DNA of 64,000 bases from Roseivivax halodurans JCM 10272 (GCF_000521785.1 NZ_JALZ01000008.1:124001-188000), one strand, 5' to 3'; positions 7,340 through 16,693 are shown, counted from the first letter of the stretch. The notes: generated by a model not told the origin, from the letters alone. Translations and numbers: made by a program.

Positions 7340-10300
7340 TCACTCCCCCGCGATGCGCCGACGGCCCAAGGCGATGACCAGCGCCGCGGCGACGTAGGCC
7401 ACGAGCACGAACACCAGAACTCCCCCCGCGAAGAGCAGCGTCGCCCCTGCGATCCCGTCCGTGGCGGGCAGGAGGGCTGCGAGCGGGGGAGGCAGCGCGC
7501 CCGTCACCGCAGCCCAGCCCATCGTCAGTCCGAGCCACGCCACGACAGCAACTGCCGCGACCCCGAAGGCGATGCGCGGTGCGCGCATGCGGTGCCTGAG
7601 CCCGCGGCGGAACGCGGCGCGGGCGCGGGCGAAATCCTCGCCTACTGCAAGCAGCGCCGGCACCACCATCAGCACCAGCACCATGCCGAAGCCGAGCCCG
7701 TAGCAGAGCGTGATGACGGTGGGTTTCAGGAACTCCGCCTGGCTCGACCCTTCGTAGAGCAGCGGCGCGAGGCCGAGCACGGTGGTCAGGGTCGTCAGAA
7801 GCACCGGGCGCAGGCGGTCGGCGGCGCCGTCGACGATGGCCGGGATCATGCCGCGCTCCTCGGCATATTCGTCGATCGTGGTCACCAGCACGATGGAATC
7901 GTTGATGATGATGCCCGTCATGCCGAGAAGGCCCACCACCGTGAACATCGATGCGGGCACCTCCCAGAGGTAATGGCCCCAGATCGCGCCGACGAGGCCG
8001 AAGGGGATGATCGCCATGACGACGAGCGGCCGGGTCCAGCTCGCGAAGACCCAGGCGAGAACGAGGTAGATGCCGAGAAGGACCAGCACGAGGCCGGTCG
8101 TGGCGTCCGAGAGGAACTCGTCCTCGTCCTCGGAGAGACCCGAGAGCGTGTAGTCGACCTGCCGCTCGCTGGCGATGGCGGGCAGGATCTCCTGCTCGAG
8201 CGCCTGCATGATGTCGGCGGCGCGCTGGGGGTCGTCCTCGGAGATGTCGCCGATGACCGAGATCAGCCGAACGCCGTTCTCGCGCCGGACGGTCGAGAAG
8301 CCGGTGCGCCGCTCGACCTGCACGATGTCGGCGAGCGCGACGTAACCGCCTTCGGGCAGGCGCAGCTGCGTGCGCTCGAGGAAGTCGGCGGTCAGCTCGT
8401 CCTCGGGCAGCTCGACCCGGATCTCAGCGGAGCGCGGCCCGAGCGGATAGGTCGCCGCCTCGATCCCGCCGAGACGCGCCCGGAGCGTGCGGCCGAGGCT
8501 CTCGATGTCGAAGCCGAGCGCCTGGCCCTGCGCGGTGAGATCGAGGATCAGCTCCTCCTGGTCGTAGGGCAGATCGTCCTCGACGGCGGAGACCTCGGGG
8601 AAACGGGCGAGCGCGGTCTTGAGATCCTCGGACGCAGCTTTCAGCGTCCCGGCATCGGCGCCCGAGAACTGCACGTCGAGCGCGTCGCCCTCGGGGCCCG
8701 AGCGCCATCCCCGGAAGCTCACGGTCTCGGCCAGCGGATGTTGCTGCACCTCCGCCTGCACCCTCTCGACGAAGGCGAAGCTCGAATAGGGGCGCGCGTC
8801 GACCTCGACGAGCTCGATCGAGATGGCGCCGAGCTGGTCGGGATCCTTGCTCTCGGTGCCCGAGAGGCCGCGGCCGGAATTGCCGCCGATCTCGGTCATC
8901 ACGAAGATCACCGGGTTGAGCCCGAATTCTTCCTCGTAGGCGGCGCCGACGGCCTCGGTCGCGCGCTGCATCTCGCGCATCATCTCCATGCTGTCCTGCC
9001 GCGTCGCGCCGGGCGCCATGGCGAAGTTGCCGGAGATCGAGGGCTGTTCGGGAGAGTTGAAGAAGCGCCACTGCACGTCGCCCCGGATCATCAGTGCGGC
9101 CTGCCCGGCGAGCAGCACGATCACCCCCGCGAGGACGACGTAGCGTGCGGCGACGACGCCCGCGATGAGCGGGCGGAAGAGCGTCTCGCGCACCCAGCGG
9201 AAGCCGCGGTTCACCACGCGGGAGGGCATGTCGTACCAGTGCCGCTCTCCCGAATGCTTCAGCGCATGGGCCATGTGATTGGGCAGGATCAGGAAACATT
9301 CGACGAGGCTCGCGGCCAGCACGGCGATCACGGTGTAGGGGATGTCGCGGATCATCTCGCCGAAGCGTCCGCCGATCACGACGAGGCCGTAGAAGGCGAT
9401 GATCGTGGTGAGCGTGGCGCAGAAGACCGGCAGCGCCATGCGCTGCGCGGCGCGCGTCGCGGCCTCTGCCGGGGCGAGGCCGCGGCGGGCGAGCGCGTCG
9501 GAATGCTCGCCCACGACGATGGCGTCGTCGACCACGATGCCGAGCGTGATGATCAGCGCGAAGAGCGAGATCATGTTGAAGGTGATGCCGGCGGCATACA
9601 TGATCGCCACGGCCGCGAACATGGCGGTCGGAATGCCCGCGGCGACCCAGAACGCGACGCGGGCGTTGAGGAACAGGAACAGCAGCACGACGACGAGACC
9701 GAGCCCGACGAGCCCGTTGTCGATGAGGATGTCGAGCCGCGCCGATATCTCGTCGGCGCGGGTGCGGATGAGGTCGATCGTGGTGCCCTGCGGCAGTCCG
9801 GCCTCGACCTCCGCGGCGATCTCCTCGACCCGGCGCTGGATCGCGATGGCGTCGCCCTGCGCCGTGCGATCGACGCGGATCGAGATCGCGGGGTTCTCGC
9901 CCACGTAGTAGCTGCGCTCGCGGTCGACGCCCTCGACCCGGACCCGCGCGACATCGCCGACGGTGAGGTTGGTGCCGCCCGGGTTCGAGCGCAGGACGAT
10001 GCCCGCGATCTGGTCGGCACCGCGCTTTTCGACGCCCGTGCGCACCCGGGCATTGGCGCCCGAGACCTCGCCCGCGGGATCGGCGTTCACCTCGCGGCCG
10101 ATGGCGGTCGAGATCTCCTCGAGGGTGACGTCGTAGGCGAGAAGGTTCGCCGAGGGCACCTCTACCACCGTGCGGGGGGCGGCGACGCCGCGGATCGTGG
10201 TGGAGGTGATCCCCTCCTCGAAGAGCCGCTGCACGAAGGCATCGGCATAGCCCGAGAGCTGCTGGGGATCGAGCGGGCCGGTGACCACGACGTCGGTGAC

Positions 10301-10732
10301 CCGGTCGTACCAGTTATTGCGGCCGACCTCGGGATCCTCGGCATCCTCCGGCAGGTCGGTGACGCTGTCGACCGCCTGCTGGATGTCGGCGGCGGCGCGG
10401 GCCATGTCCCAGCCGGGCTCGAACTCGACCTCGATCTCGGCCCTGCCCTCGCGGCTTTCGGCACTGGTCTCGGTGACGCCGTCGACGGCGGCGAGCGCCG
10501 GCTCGAGGAGCTGCACGATGCCGGTGTCGATGTCCTCGGCGCCCGCGCCCTCCCACGCCACGTCGACGTCGATCTCGTCGATCACGATGTCGGGGAAGAA
10601 CTGCGCGCGCATGTTCGGGATGGCGAACGTGCCCGCCGTGAGCATCAGGATCAGCAGGAGGTTGGCGAGTGTCCGGTGGCGGGTGAAGTAGCCGAAGAGA
10701 CCGCCGATGGGACCGGGCGTCTGCATCGCCAT
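7340..10732 (-). CDS. RND efflux transporter permease
   Basis: This is an inner-membrane RND pump of 1130 residues. It has an N-terminal TM1 (about 21-38), a large periplasmic loop, a TM2-TM6 block containing the proton-relay pair D402/D403 in LGIVVDDAIVVGEH, a second loop, and the C-terminal TM set with GLLGMTGIIINDSIVLV. It resembles multidrug/acriflavine-type pumps rather than heavy-metal pumps. About 80 extra residues after the last canonical helix contain two more hydrophobic segments, which makes it longer than most AcrB relatives. The adaptor gene lies directly upstream with one base between stop and start. No outer-membrane channel gene is in the cluster, so a TolC encoded elsewhere is likely used. 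Confidence 0.93.
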   Translation of the reverse strand: MAMQTPGPIGGLFGYFTRHRTLANLLLILMLTAGTFAIPNMRAQFFPDIVIDEIDVDVAWEGAGAEDIDTGIVQLLEPALAAVDGVTETSAESREGRAEIEVEFEPGWDMARAAADIQQAVDSVTDLPEDAEDPEVGRNNWYDRVTDVVVTGPLDPQQLSGYADAFVQRLFEEGITSTTIRGVAAPRTVVEVPSANLLAYDVTLEEISTAIGREVNADPAGEVSGANARVRTGVEKRGADQIAGIVLRSNPGGTNLTVGDVARVRVEGVDRERSYYVGENPAISIRVDRTAQGDAIAIQRRVEEIAAEVEAGLPQGTTIDLIRTRADEISARLDILIDNGLVGLGLVVVLLFLFLNARVAFWVAAGIPTAMFAAVAIMYAAGITFNMISLFALIITLGIVVDDAIVVGEHSDALARRGLAPAEAATRAAQRMALPVFCATLTTIIAFYGLVVIGGRFGEMIRDIPYTVIAVLAASLVECFLILPNHMAHALKHSGERHWYDMPSRVVNRGFRWVRETLFRPLIAGVVAARYVVLAGVIVLLAGQAALMIRGDVQWRFFNSPEQPSISGNFAMAPGATRQDSMEMMREMQRATEAVGAAYEEEFGLNPVIFVMTEIGGNSGRGLSGTESKDPDQLGAISIELVEVDARPYSSFAFVERVQAEVQQHPLAETVSFRGWRSGPEGDALDVQFSGADAGTLKAASEDLKTALARFPEVSAVEDDLPYDQEELILDLTAQGQALGFDIESLGRTLRARLGGIEAATYPLGPRSAEIRVELPEDELTADFLERTQLRLPEGGYVALADIVQVERRTGFSTVRRENGVRLISVIGDISEDDPQRAADIMQALEQEILPAIASERQVDYTLSGLSEDEDEFLSDATTGLVLVLLGIYLVLAWVFASWTRPLVVMAIIPFGLVGAIWGHYLWEVPASMFTVVGLLGMTGIIINDSIVLVTTIDEYAEERGMIPAIVDGAADRLRPVLLTTLTTVLGLAPLLYEGSSQAEFLKPTVITLCYGLGFGMVLVLMVVPALLAVGEDFARARAAFRRGLRHRMRAPRIAFGVAAVAVVAWLGLTMGWAAVTGALPPPLAALLPATDGIAGATLLFAGGVLVFVLVAYVAAALVIALGRRRIAGE

Positions 10733-10733
10733 C

Positions 10734-12200
10734 TCAGCCCCCGATCCGCGCTTCGATCCGGGCGACGACCTCGGCCGGAACCTGCGGCCCCGCGAGCTGC
10801 GCGAGGATGCGCTGCTTGGCGTCGTCGGGCATGCCGTCGCTGCCCTCGACGAAGGCGACGAGGCGCTCGCGGCGCTCGTCGGTCAGCTCGACCAGCTCGT
10901 CGACGCCGGGGCCCGGATCCTGCGCCACGGGCTCGGGGCCGAGCGGGCGGACCTTGATGCCGGGACCGAGGAGCGGGGTGCGCTGCGCCACGATCTCGCG
11001 GCCGTCGATGGGCGCGGCCTCGACGAGGATGTCGTCGCCCTGACGGCGCAGGAGCGTGACCGGGATGGCTTCGAGGCGCTCCTCGCTGTCCAGCGCAAGA
11101 ACGGTGCTCGACGCGTCGACCGCGGTGGCGGGAAGGCGCGCGAGGCCGGGAATGGGCTCCTCCTCGACCTCGACGGTGACGAAATCGCCGGGGCGGAAGC
11201 CGGGCGCGCGCTCGAGCGCGGCGTAGATCACCCGGCCCGTCTCGCCCTCGGCCACCGAGCCCGCGGCGCGGTCGATTGCGCCTGCGGCGAGCAGATCGGT
11301 GCCGAAGACGTCGAGCCGGGCGGTGACGGGCTGGCCGCCGAGCTCACCGTCCTCGCCGATGAGCCTCGCATAGCCTTGCGTGGACACGCGGAAGGCAACT
11401 TCGAGTGCCTCGGGGTCGATGAGCCGGGCGACCTGCTCGCTTTCGGAGACGAGCCGGCCTTCGACAATGGAGACCTCGGAGAGCGTGCCGGAGAACCCCG
11501 CGCGGATCTCGGTGTCGGCGAGCGCGCGCTCGGCCTCGGACACGGCAAGCTCGGCGCGGCGGATCGCGGTCTCGGACGAGGCGATGCGGGCCTCGGCCTC
11601 GGCAATGGATTGGCGGCGCTGGATCACCGCGGAGCGGGCGGAGGCGAGCTGCAGCTCGGCATCCTCGACGGCGGAGGTGGCGCCGACGCCCCGGTCCGAG
11701 AGGTCGCGCTGGCGCGCGAGCGCGCGCTCGTAGAGATCGACCTGATCCTCGGAGGCGGCGAGGTTCTCCTCGGCGAGCTCGAGCGCGCGGGTGGCGTCGC
11801 GGCGCTCTGCCTGCGCGTCCTGCAGATCGGCCTCGGCGCGGTCGCGGGCGGCCTCGGCGTCGGCGGGATCGATCCGGGCGAGAAGCTGGCCCGCCTCGAC
11901 GCGCCCGCCCTCGTCCATCTCGGGCGCAAGCTCGACGATGCGGCCCGATGCGCCGGCGCGCAGTTCGAGTTCGCGCCGGCTCTGCACCTCGCCATAGGCG
12001 GTGAGGACGGGCCGCAGCGTCTCGGCCGCGGCTGTGACGGTGTTGACGGAGAAGACCCGCTCCTCGCGGGCAGGCATGCGCGGCTCGTCCGACAGGCGCG
12101 TCTCGACCGCGTCCCGCACGATGACGGCGGCATAGACCAGAAGGCCGAGCGTCATCGCCATGAGGAAGAGGCCGGTCAGGCTCCGTCGCAGAAATCGCAT
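10734..12200 (-). CDS. RND efflux periplasmic adaptor (HlyD/MFP family)
   Basis: This 488-residue membrane fusion protein links the RND pump to an outer-membrane channel. An uncleaved-looking N-terminal helix spans residues 6-27. The biotinyl/lipoyl half-motif follows (AYGEVQSRRELELRAGASG, near 68-86). A long alpha-helical hairpin occupies about 120-235 and is rich in Ala, Glu and Arg. The second lipoyl half (ADTEIRAGFSGTLSEV) and beta-barrel domain come next. The C-terminal about 70 residues are acidic and helix-forming. It is the first gene of the pump operon. The preceding gene moaB ends 116 bases upstream on the same strand, so co-transcription with it is possible. Confidence 0.92.
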   Translation of the reverse strand: MRFLRRSLTGLFLMAMTLGLLVYAAVIVRDAVETRLSDEPRMPAREERVFSVNTVTAAAETLRPVLTAYGEVQSRRELELRAGASGRIVELAPEMDEGGRVEAGQLLARIDPADAEAARDRAEADLQDAQAERRDATRALELAEENLAASEDQVDLYERALARQRDLSDRGVGATSAVEDAELQLASARSAVIQRRQSIAEAEARIASSETAIRRAELAVSEAERALADTEIRAGFSGTLSEVSIVEGRLVSESEQVARLIDPEALEVAFRVSTQGYARLIGEDGELGGQPVTARLDVFGTDLLAAGAIDRAAGSVAEGETGRVIYAALERAPGFRPGDFVTVEVEEEPIPGLARLPATAVDASSTVLALDSEERLEAIPVTLLRRQGDDILVEAAPIDGREIVAQRTPLLGPGIKVRPLGPEPVAQDPGPGVDELVELTDERRERLVAFVEGSDGMPDDAKQRILAQLAGPQVPAEVVARIEARIGG

Positions 12201-12316
12201 GTCGTTCGTTCCCTCGGGCGCGCCGCAGTCGCTGGCGCGCTCTGCCCTGCCCGCACAGATACCTTGCGCACGGGCCGTTCCCAGCTCTGGTCACGTCCCT
12301 TTTACGGCAGCGCGGG

Positions 12317-12859
12317 TCACTTCCGTCGCTGATGTTCCGACAATCTGGGGAAAATTTCCACGAAATTGCAGGGGCGGTGGCGGTAGTCGAGCTGCGGCGC
12401 GAGGATGCCGTCCCAGGCGTCGCGGCAGGCCGAGGGCGAGCCCGGGAGCGCGAAGAGGTAGGTGCCGTTCGCGACGCCGCCGGTGGCGCGGGACTGGACG
12501 GCGGAGGTGCCGATCTTGTCGTAGGAGAGTAGCGTGAAGAGCGTCCCGAAGGCGTCGATCTCCTTCTCGTAGACGTCCCGGTGCGCCTCGACGGTCACGT
12601 CGCGCCCGGTGAGGCCGGTGCCGCCGGTCGAGATCACGACGTCGATCTCGGGGCTCTCGCACCATTCGCGCAGCTTGCCCGCGATGGCCTCGCGCTCGTC
12701 GCGCAGGATTGCGCGGGCGGCAAGCGTGTGGCCAGCCGCCTCGAGCCGCTCAACGAGCGTGTCGCCCGAGCGGTCGTCCTCGGATTGCCGCGTATCCGAC
12801 ACGGTGAGGACGGCGATGCGGACGGGGATGAAGTCGCGGCTCTCGTCGATGCGGCTCAT
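12317..12859 (-). CDS. moaB: molybdenum cofactor biosynthesis protein B
   Basis: This 180-residue protein of the MogA/MoaB family is involved in molybdopterin adenylylation. Diagnostic stretches are IAVLTVSDTRQSEDDRSGD and the MPT-binding loop STGGTGLTGRDVT. The C-terminus contains ALPGSPSACRDAWDGIL. Its ATG overlaps the stop of the uracil-DNA glycosylase gene by four bases (ATGA), and AAGGA lies six bases upstream. That glycosylase-moaB order points to translational coupling. Other molybdopterin genes are not nearby. MogA is the alternative name, but the length and the start of the protein favour MoaB. Confidence 0.92.
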   Translation of the reverse strand: MSRIDESRDFIPVRIAVLTVSDTRQSEDDRSGDTLVERLEAAGHTLAARAILRDEREAIAGKLREWCESPEIDVVISTGGTGLTGRDVTVEAHRDVYEKEIDAFGTLFTLLSYDKIGTSAVQSRATGGVANGTYLFALPGSPSACRDAWDGILAPQLDYRHRPCNFVEIFPRLSEHQRRK

Positions 12860-13659
12860 TGTGGTCCTTTCGGGTCGGCGAGGCGCGCCTTCAGCGACAG
12901 CAGGTCCGCCCAGGCGTCGCGCTTGGCGCCGGGGTTGCGCAAGAGATAGGCGGGGTGGAACATCGGCAGCGCGGGGCGGTCCATGGCCTCGGTCCAGTGC
13001 CCGCGCAGACGCGTGATGCCGCGCTTGCCGAGCGTCGCCTGCGCCGAGATGTTGCCCATGATGACGAGGATGTCGGGGTCCGCGAGCGCGACGTGGCGTT
13101 TCAGGAACGGCAGCATCATCTCGATCTCCTCGGGGCGCGGATCGCGGTTGTTGGGCGGCCGCCACGGCAGGACGTTGGTGATGTAGACGGCGTCCTCGCC
13201 CTCCGCGTCGCGGGCCAGGCCGATGGCGGCGAGCATCCGGTCGAGGAGCTTGCCGGCACGGCCGACGAAGGGCCGGCCCTCGAGATCCTCCTCGCGGCCG
13301 GGCGCCTCGCCGACGATCATCACGCGGGCGACGGGCGCGCCGTCGCAGAAGACGAGATTGCGGGCGCCGCGGCGCAGCTCGCAATGGGGATAGGCGTCGA
13401 TCGCGGCGCGGAGTGCGGCGAGATCCTGCGCTGCCGCAGCCGCGGCCTCGGCGTCGCCGACGGGGTCCTCCTGCGGGACGGGCGCGGCGGCTCCGGGTTG
13501 CGGCGCAGTCTCTGCCGCGGCGGCGACGGCCTGCGCGGCGCGCTCGGCTTCGGCCTCGAAGCGGTTCACCGGCGCTTCGGAGATTGCCTCCGTCACCCCC
13601 ATCTCGACCTGCCAGTCGAGAAGCGCGCGCGCCGTATGCCAGTCGAGTGCCGAATCCAT
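12856..13659 (-). CDS. family 4-like uracil-DNA glycosylase
   Basis: This is a 267-residue base-excision repair enzyme of the uracil-DNA glycosylase superfamily. Residues 1-80 are an Ala/Glu-rich, probably disordered extension. The catalytic domain carries motif GEAPGREEDLEGRPFVGRAG (117-136) and motif HPAYLL (235-240), as in family 4 enzymes. However, the iron-sulfur cysteines of family 4 are mostly absent. The usual KC before RPP is PW (165-166), the fourth Cys is missing, and only C93 lies near an expected ligand position. Either a cluster-free variant or a relative with altered specificity is possible. It diverges from pyrB across 146 bases. Confidence 0.85.
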   Translation of the reverse strand: MDSALDWHTARALLDWQVEMGVTEAISEAPVNRFEAEAERAAQAVAAAAETAPQPGAAAPVPQEDPVGDAEAAAAAAQDLAALRAAIDAYPHCELRRGARNLVFCDGAPVARVMIVGEAPGREEDLEGRPFVGRAGKLLDRMLAAIGLARDAEGEDAVYITNVLPWRPPNNRDPRPEEIEMMLPFLKRHVALADPDILVIMGNISAQATLGKRGITRLRGHWTEAMDRPALPMFHPAYLLRNPGAKRDAWADLLSLKARLADPKGPQ

Positions 13660-13805
13660 GAGGCCACCTTACAGGGCACCGCTTGCCGGTGGAACGGGGC
13701 GGTTTCGGCGGGGCGCGCGGAATCGCGAGATATGCCCGCCCCTTGCCGCCCCGCGGCCCCGCCGCTACACCTCGGCCCGTTGTCTGCCGCCGGAGCCCTC
13801 GCCTC

Positions 13806-14756
13806 ATGCGTTTCGATCACCGCCACCTTCTCGGCATCGAGCCGCTCCGGCCCGACGAGATCGAGACGCTGCTGGACCTCGCCGACCGCTACGTCACCCT
13901 CGGGCGGCAGCGCGACAAGCACGCCCACGCGCTGGCGGGCCTGACGCAGATCAACATGTTCTTCGAGACCTCGACGCGCACGCAGGCGAGCTTCGAGCTT
14001 GCCGGCAAGCGGATGGGCGCGGACGTGATGTCGATGGCGATGCAGGCGTCGTCGATCAAGAAGGGCGAGACCCTGATCGACACTGCGATGACGCTGAACG
14101 CGATGCATCCCGACCTTCTGGTGGTGCGGCATCCCAATTCGGGCGCGGTCGACCTGCTCAGCCAAAAGGTGAACTGCGCGGTGATCAACGCGGGCGACGG
14201 GCGGCACGAGCACCCGACGCAGGCGCTGCTCGACGCGCTGACGATACGGCGGCGCAAGGGACGCCTGCACCGCCTGACCGTGGCGATCTGCGGCGACATC
14301 GCCCATAGCCGCGTCGCCCGGTCGAACATCCTGCTGCTGCACAAGATGGAGAACCGCGTCCGCCTTGTCGCGCCGCCGACGCTCCTGCCCGCGGGGATCG
14401 AGGAATTCGGCGTCGAGGTCACCCACGACATGGAGGAGGGCCTGAAGGATGCGGACGTGGTGATGATGCTGCGCCTCCAGAAGGAGCGAATGGATGGCGG
14501 CTTCATTCCGTCCGAGCGGGAATATTACCACCGCTACGGGCTCGACGCGGAAAAGCTGCGCCATGCCAAGGAGGACGCCATCGTCATGCATCCGGGGCCG
14601 ATGAACCGCGGGGTCGAGATCGACGGCACGCTCGCCGACGACATCAACCGCTCGGTGATCCAGGAGCAGGTGGAGATGGGCGTCGCGGTGCGCATGGCGG
14701 CAATGGACCTTCTGGCGCGGAACCTGCGCGCGCGGCCGACGGAACTGTCGGCATGA
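13806..14756 (+). CDS. pyrB: aspartate carbamoyltransferase catalytic subunit
   Basis: PyrB condenses carbamoyl phosphate with L-aspartate in pyrimidine synthesis. The 316-residue protein is full length for the catalytic chain. Visible active-site motifs are [16 protein letters not shown] (STRT at 56-59, binding carbamoyl phosphate), KKGET at 85-89, HPTQ at 136-139, [12 protein letters not shown] and [12 protein letters not shown]. The final Arg of the usual STRTR motif is Gln 60. No pyrI-type regulatory subunit is present. Instead a dihydroorotase homologue follows two genes later, as in the class A pyrBC' complexes of pseudomonads. The start ATG 13806 lacks a strong ribosome-binding site but fits the family N-terminus. 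Confidence 0.95.
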   Translation: MRFDHRHLLGIEPLRPDEIETLLDLADRYVTLGRQRDKHAHALAGLTQINMFFETSTRTQASFELAGKRMGADVMSMAMQASSIKKGETLIDTAMTLNAMHPDLLVVRHPNSGAVDLLSQKVNCAVINAGDGRHEHPTQALLDALTIRRRKGRLHRLTVAICGDIAHSRVARSNILLLHKMENRVRLVAPPTLLPAGIEEFGVEVTHDMEEGLKDADVVMMLRLQKERMDGGFIPSEREYYHRYGLDAEKLRHAKEDAIVMHPGPMNRGVEIDGTLADDINRSVIQEQVEMGVAVRMAAMDLLARNLRARPTELSA

Positions 14757-14790
14757 CCCCGGCGGCGCGCCCCGAGCGAAAGGCTGAGCG

Positions 14791-15345
14791 ATGACGGAAA
14801 TCCACATCCCGGCGGGCGAGAGCGATGTCACCCGCGTCTTCCACCTCGACCTGCCCGCGGAGGCGGTGGCCCGCTTTTCCGAAGAGACGGGCACCGGCGA
14901 ATGGCCGCTGCAGGATGCCCTCGGCGCAGACAGCCTGCGCAAGGACCAGGTGGAGATCGTGACGCTGCGGGATCTCGGCACGATGCCGCTCTCGGCGTAT
15001 CTGGCGCAGGCCTACGACCTCGAGGGGCCGGACTTCGCGCGCGACCGCCCGAAGCTCGACACGCTGAGCGGACATGTGCTGGTGCTGCCCGGGCGGGCGC
15101 TCGGGCACTCGGCGCAGACACTGCACGTGCAGGCGCCGCTCACTCACGTGGGGAGCTACGGCGAGCCGAAGCGCTCCGCGCCCGCCGCGCCGCTTCACAG
15201 CACATCGGCCGAGGGCAGCGTCTCGGACGGCGCGGCCGGCTCGGCCACAGCGAGCCGCTCGCCGGTCCTGCGCGCGCTCGCCCTCGTGGTGCTCGCGCTG
15301 CTGGCGGGCGTCGTCCTCTTCCTCGTCGTCGGGGCGTCCTCGTGA
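14791..15345 (+). CDS. tail-anchored protein of unknown function between pyrB and the pyrC homologue
   Basis: I do not recognise a named family. The 184-residue protein starts MTEIHIPAGESDVTRVFHLD and has a soluble N-terminal part of about 115 residues that looks globular (mixed charged and hydrophobic). A low-complexity Ala/Ser/Gly-rich linker follows, then a single hydrophobic segment at about 160-180 (ALALVVLALLAGVVLFLVV) at the very C-terminus. That layout predicts a tail-anchored inner-membrane protein with the domain in the cytosol. It sits 34 bases after pyrB and 34 bases before the dihydroorotase homologue on the same strand, so it should be co-transcribed with them. A role in localising the enzymes is only a guess. 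Confidence 0.75.
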   Translation: MTEIHIPAGESDVTRVFHLDLPAEAVARFSEETGTGEWPLQDALGADSLRKDQVEIVTLRDLGTMPLSAYLAQAYDLEGPDFARDRPKLDTLSGHVLVLPGRALGHSAQTLHVQAPLTHVGSYGEPKRSAPAAPLHSTSAEGSVSDGAAGSATASRSPVLRALALVVLALLAGVVLFLVVGASS

Positions 15346-15379
15346 TCCGAACATCAAGATCATCCGAACGGAGCGCGGC

Positions 15380-16693
15380 GTGACCACGATCCCCACGAGC
15401 ACCAGACCCACGCTCATCACGAATGCGAGGCTCGTCGACCCCGAGGCGGGTGAGGTGCGCGAGGGCGCGCTCCTGATCGAGGGCGGCCGCATCGCCGAGG
15501 TGTTCGACGCGCCGGACCCCGAGGTGAGCGAGGATCGCGCCGGCCACCGGATCGACGCCCGCGGGCGGTTCCTCGCCCCCGGCATCGTCGATATCGGCGT
15601 GAAGGTCTGCGAGCCCGGCGAGCGGCACAAGGAAAGCTACAAGACCGCCGGAGAGGCGGCCGCGGCGGGTGGCGTCACCACCATGGTCACCCGGCCCGAC
15701 ACCGATCCCGCGATCGACACGCCCGAGACGCTCGAATTCATCCGCCGCCGCGCGGTCGAGGCGGCACCCGTGCGGGTCCTGCCGATCGCCGCGCTCACCA
15801 AGGGGCGGATGGGCCGCGAGATGACCGAGATCGGCTTCCTGATGGATGCCGGGGCGGTGGCGTTTTCCGATTGCGACCGGGTGATCGCCGACACCAAGGT
15901 TCTGGCGCGCGCGATGACCTACGCCGCGGGTCTCGGCGCGCTGATCGTCAGCCACCCGCAGGAGCCTCTGCTGTCGGCGGGCGGCGCCGCGACCTCCGGG
16001 AAGTTCGCGACGCTGCGCGGTCTTTCGACCGTCTCGCCCATGGCCGAGCGGCTCGGGCTCGACCGCGACATCGCCCTCGTCGAGATGACCGGGGCGCGGC
16101 TGCACGCCGACCAGATCACCACGGCCCGCGCCCTGCCCCCGCTGCAGCGCGCCAAGGCGAACGGCTTCGACGTCACCGCCGGCACCTCGATGCACCACCT
16201 GACGCTGAACGAGATGGACCTCGCCGACTACCGCACCTTCTTCAAGGTCAAGCCGCCGCTCCGGTCCGAGGACGACCGGCAGGCGGTGATCGAGGCGGTG
16301 CGGACGGGGCTGATCGACGTGATCTCGTCGATGCACACGCCACAGGACGAGGAGAGCAAGCGCCTGCCCTTCGAGGAGGCCGCCTCGGGCGCCGTCGGGC
16401 TCGAGACCATGCTGCCGGTGCTGCTGCGGCTCTACCATTCGGGCGAGCTCGACCTGCCGACGCTCTTCCGCGCGCTGTCGCTGAACCCCGCCCGCCGCCT
16501 CGGGCTCGATTGCGGCCGGATCGCGAAGGGTGCGCCCGCCGATCTCGTGCTCTTCGACGCCGACAAGCCCTTCATCCTCGACCGCTTCAAGCTGCGCTCG
16601 AAGTCCAAGAACACGCCCTTTGACGGCGCAAGGCTGCAGGGTAAGGTTCTGACGACATGGGTGGCCGGGGCCCCCGTTCACGAGGCGAGCTGA
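15380..16693 (+). CDS. dihydroorotase-like protein lacking catalytic residues (PyrC'/PyrX type)
   Basis: The 437-residue protein has the full amidohydrolase layout of type I dihydroorotase but lost key active-site residues. The metal motif DxHxH is replaced by D71-x-G-x-K (VDIGVKVCEPG). The catalytic TDHAPH is S-M-H-T-P-Q at 317-322, so the essential Asp is Met 318. Flanking conserved pieces remain (MHHLTLNE at 271-278, KPPLR at 291-295, GAVGLETMLP). In Pseudomonas a similar inactive PyrC' is needed for assembly of aspartate transcarbamoylase, and pyrB lies two genes upstream here. GTG 15380 is chosen because GGAG lies six bases before it. The stop overlaps plsY by one base. An active enzyme should be encoded elsewhere. 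Confidence 0.88.
   Translation: MTTIPTSTRPTLITNARLVDPEAGEVREGALLIEGGRIAEVFDAPDPEVSEDRAGHRIDARGRFLAPGIVDIGVKVCEPGERHKESYKTAGEAAAAGGVTTMVTRPDTDPAIDTPETLEFIRRRAVEAAPVRVLPIAALTKGRMGREMTEIGFLMDAGAVAFSDCDRVIADTKVLARAMTYAAGLGALIVSHPQEPLLSAGGAATSGKFATLRGLSTVSPMAERLGLDRDIALVEMTGARLHADQITTARALPPLQRAKANGFDVTAGTSMHHLTLNEMDLADYRTFFKVKPPLRSEDDRQAVIEAVRTGLIDVISSMHTPQDEESKRLPFEEAASGAVGLETMLPVLLRLYHSGELDLPTLFRALSLNPARRLGLDCGRIAKGAPADLVLFDADKPFILDRFKLRSKSKNTPFDGARLQGKVLTTWVAGAPVHEAS

Noticed and set aside
7592-10957. Open frame of 1121 codons on the plus strand
   Set aside because: Antisense shadow of the RND pump gene.
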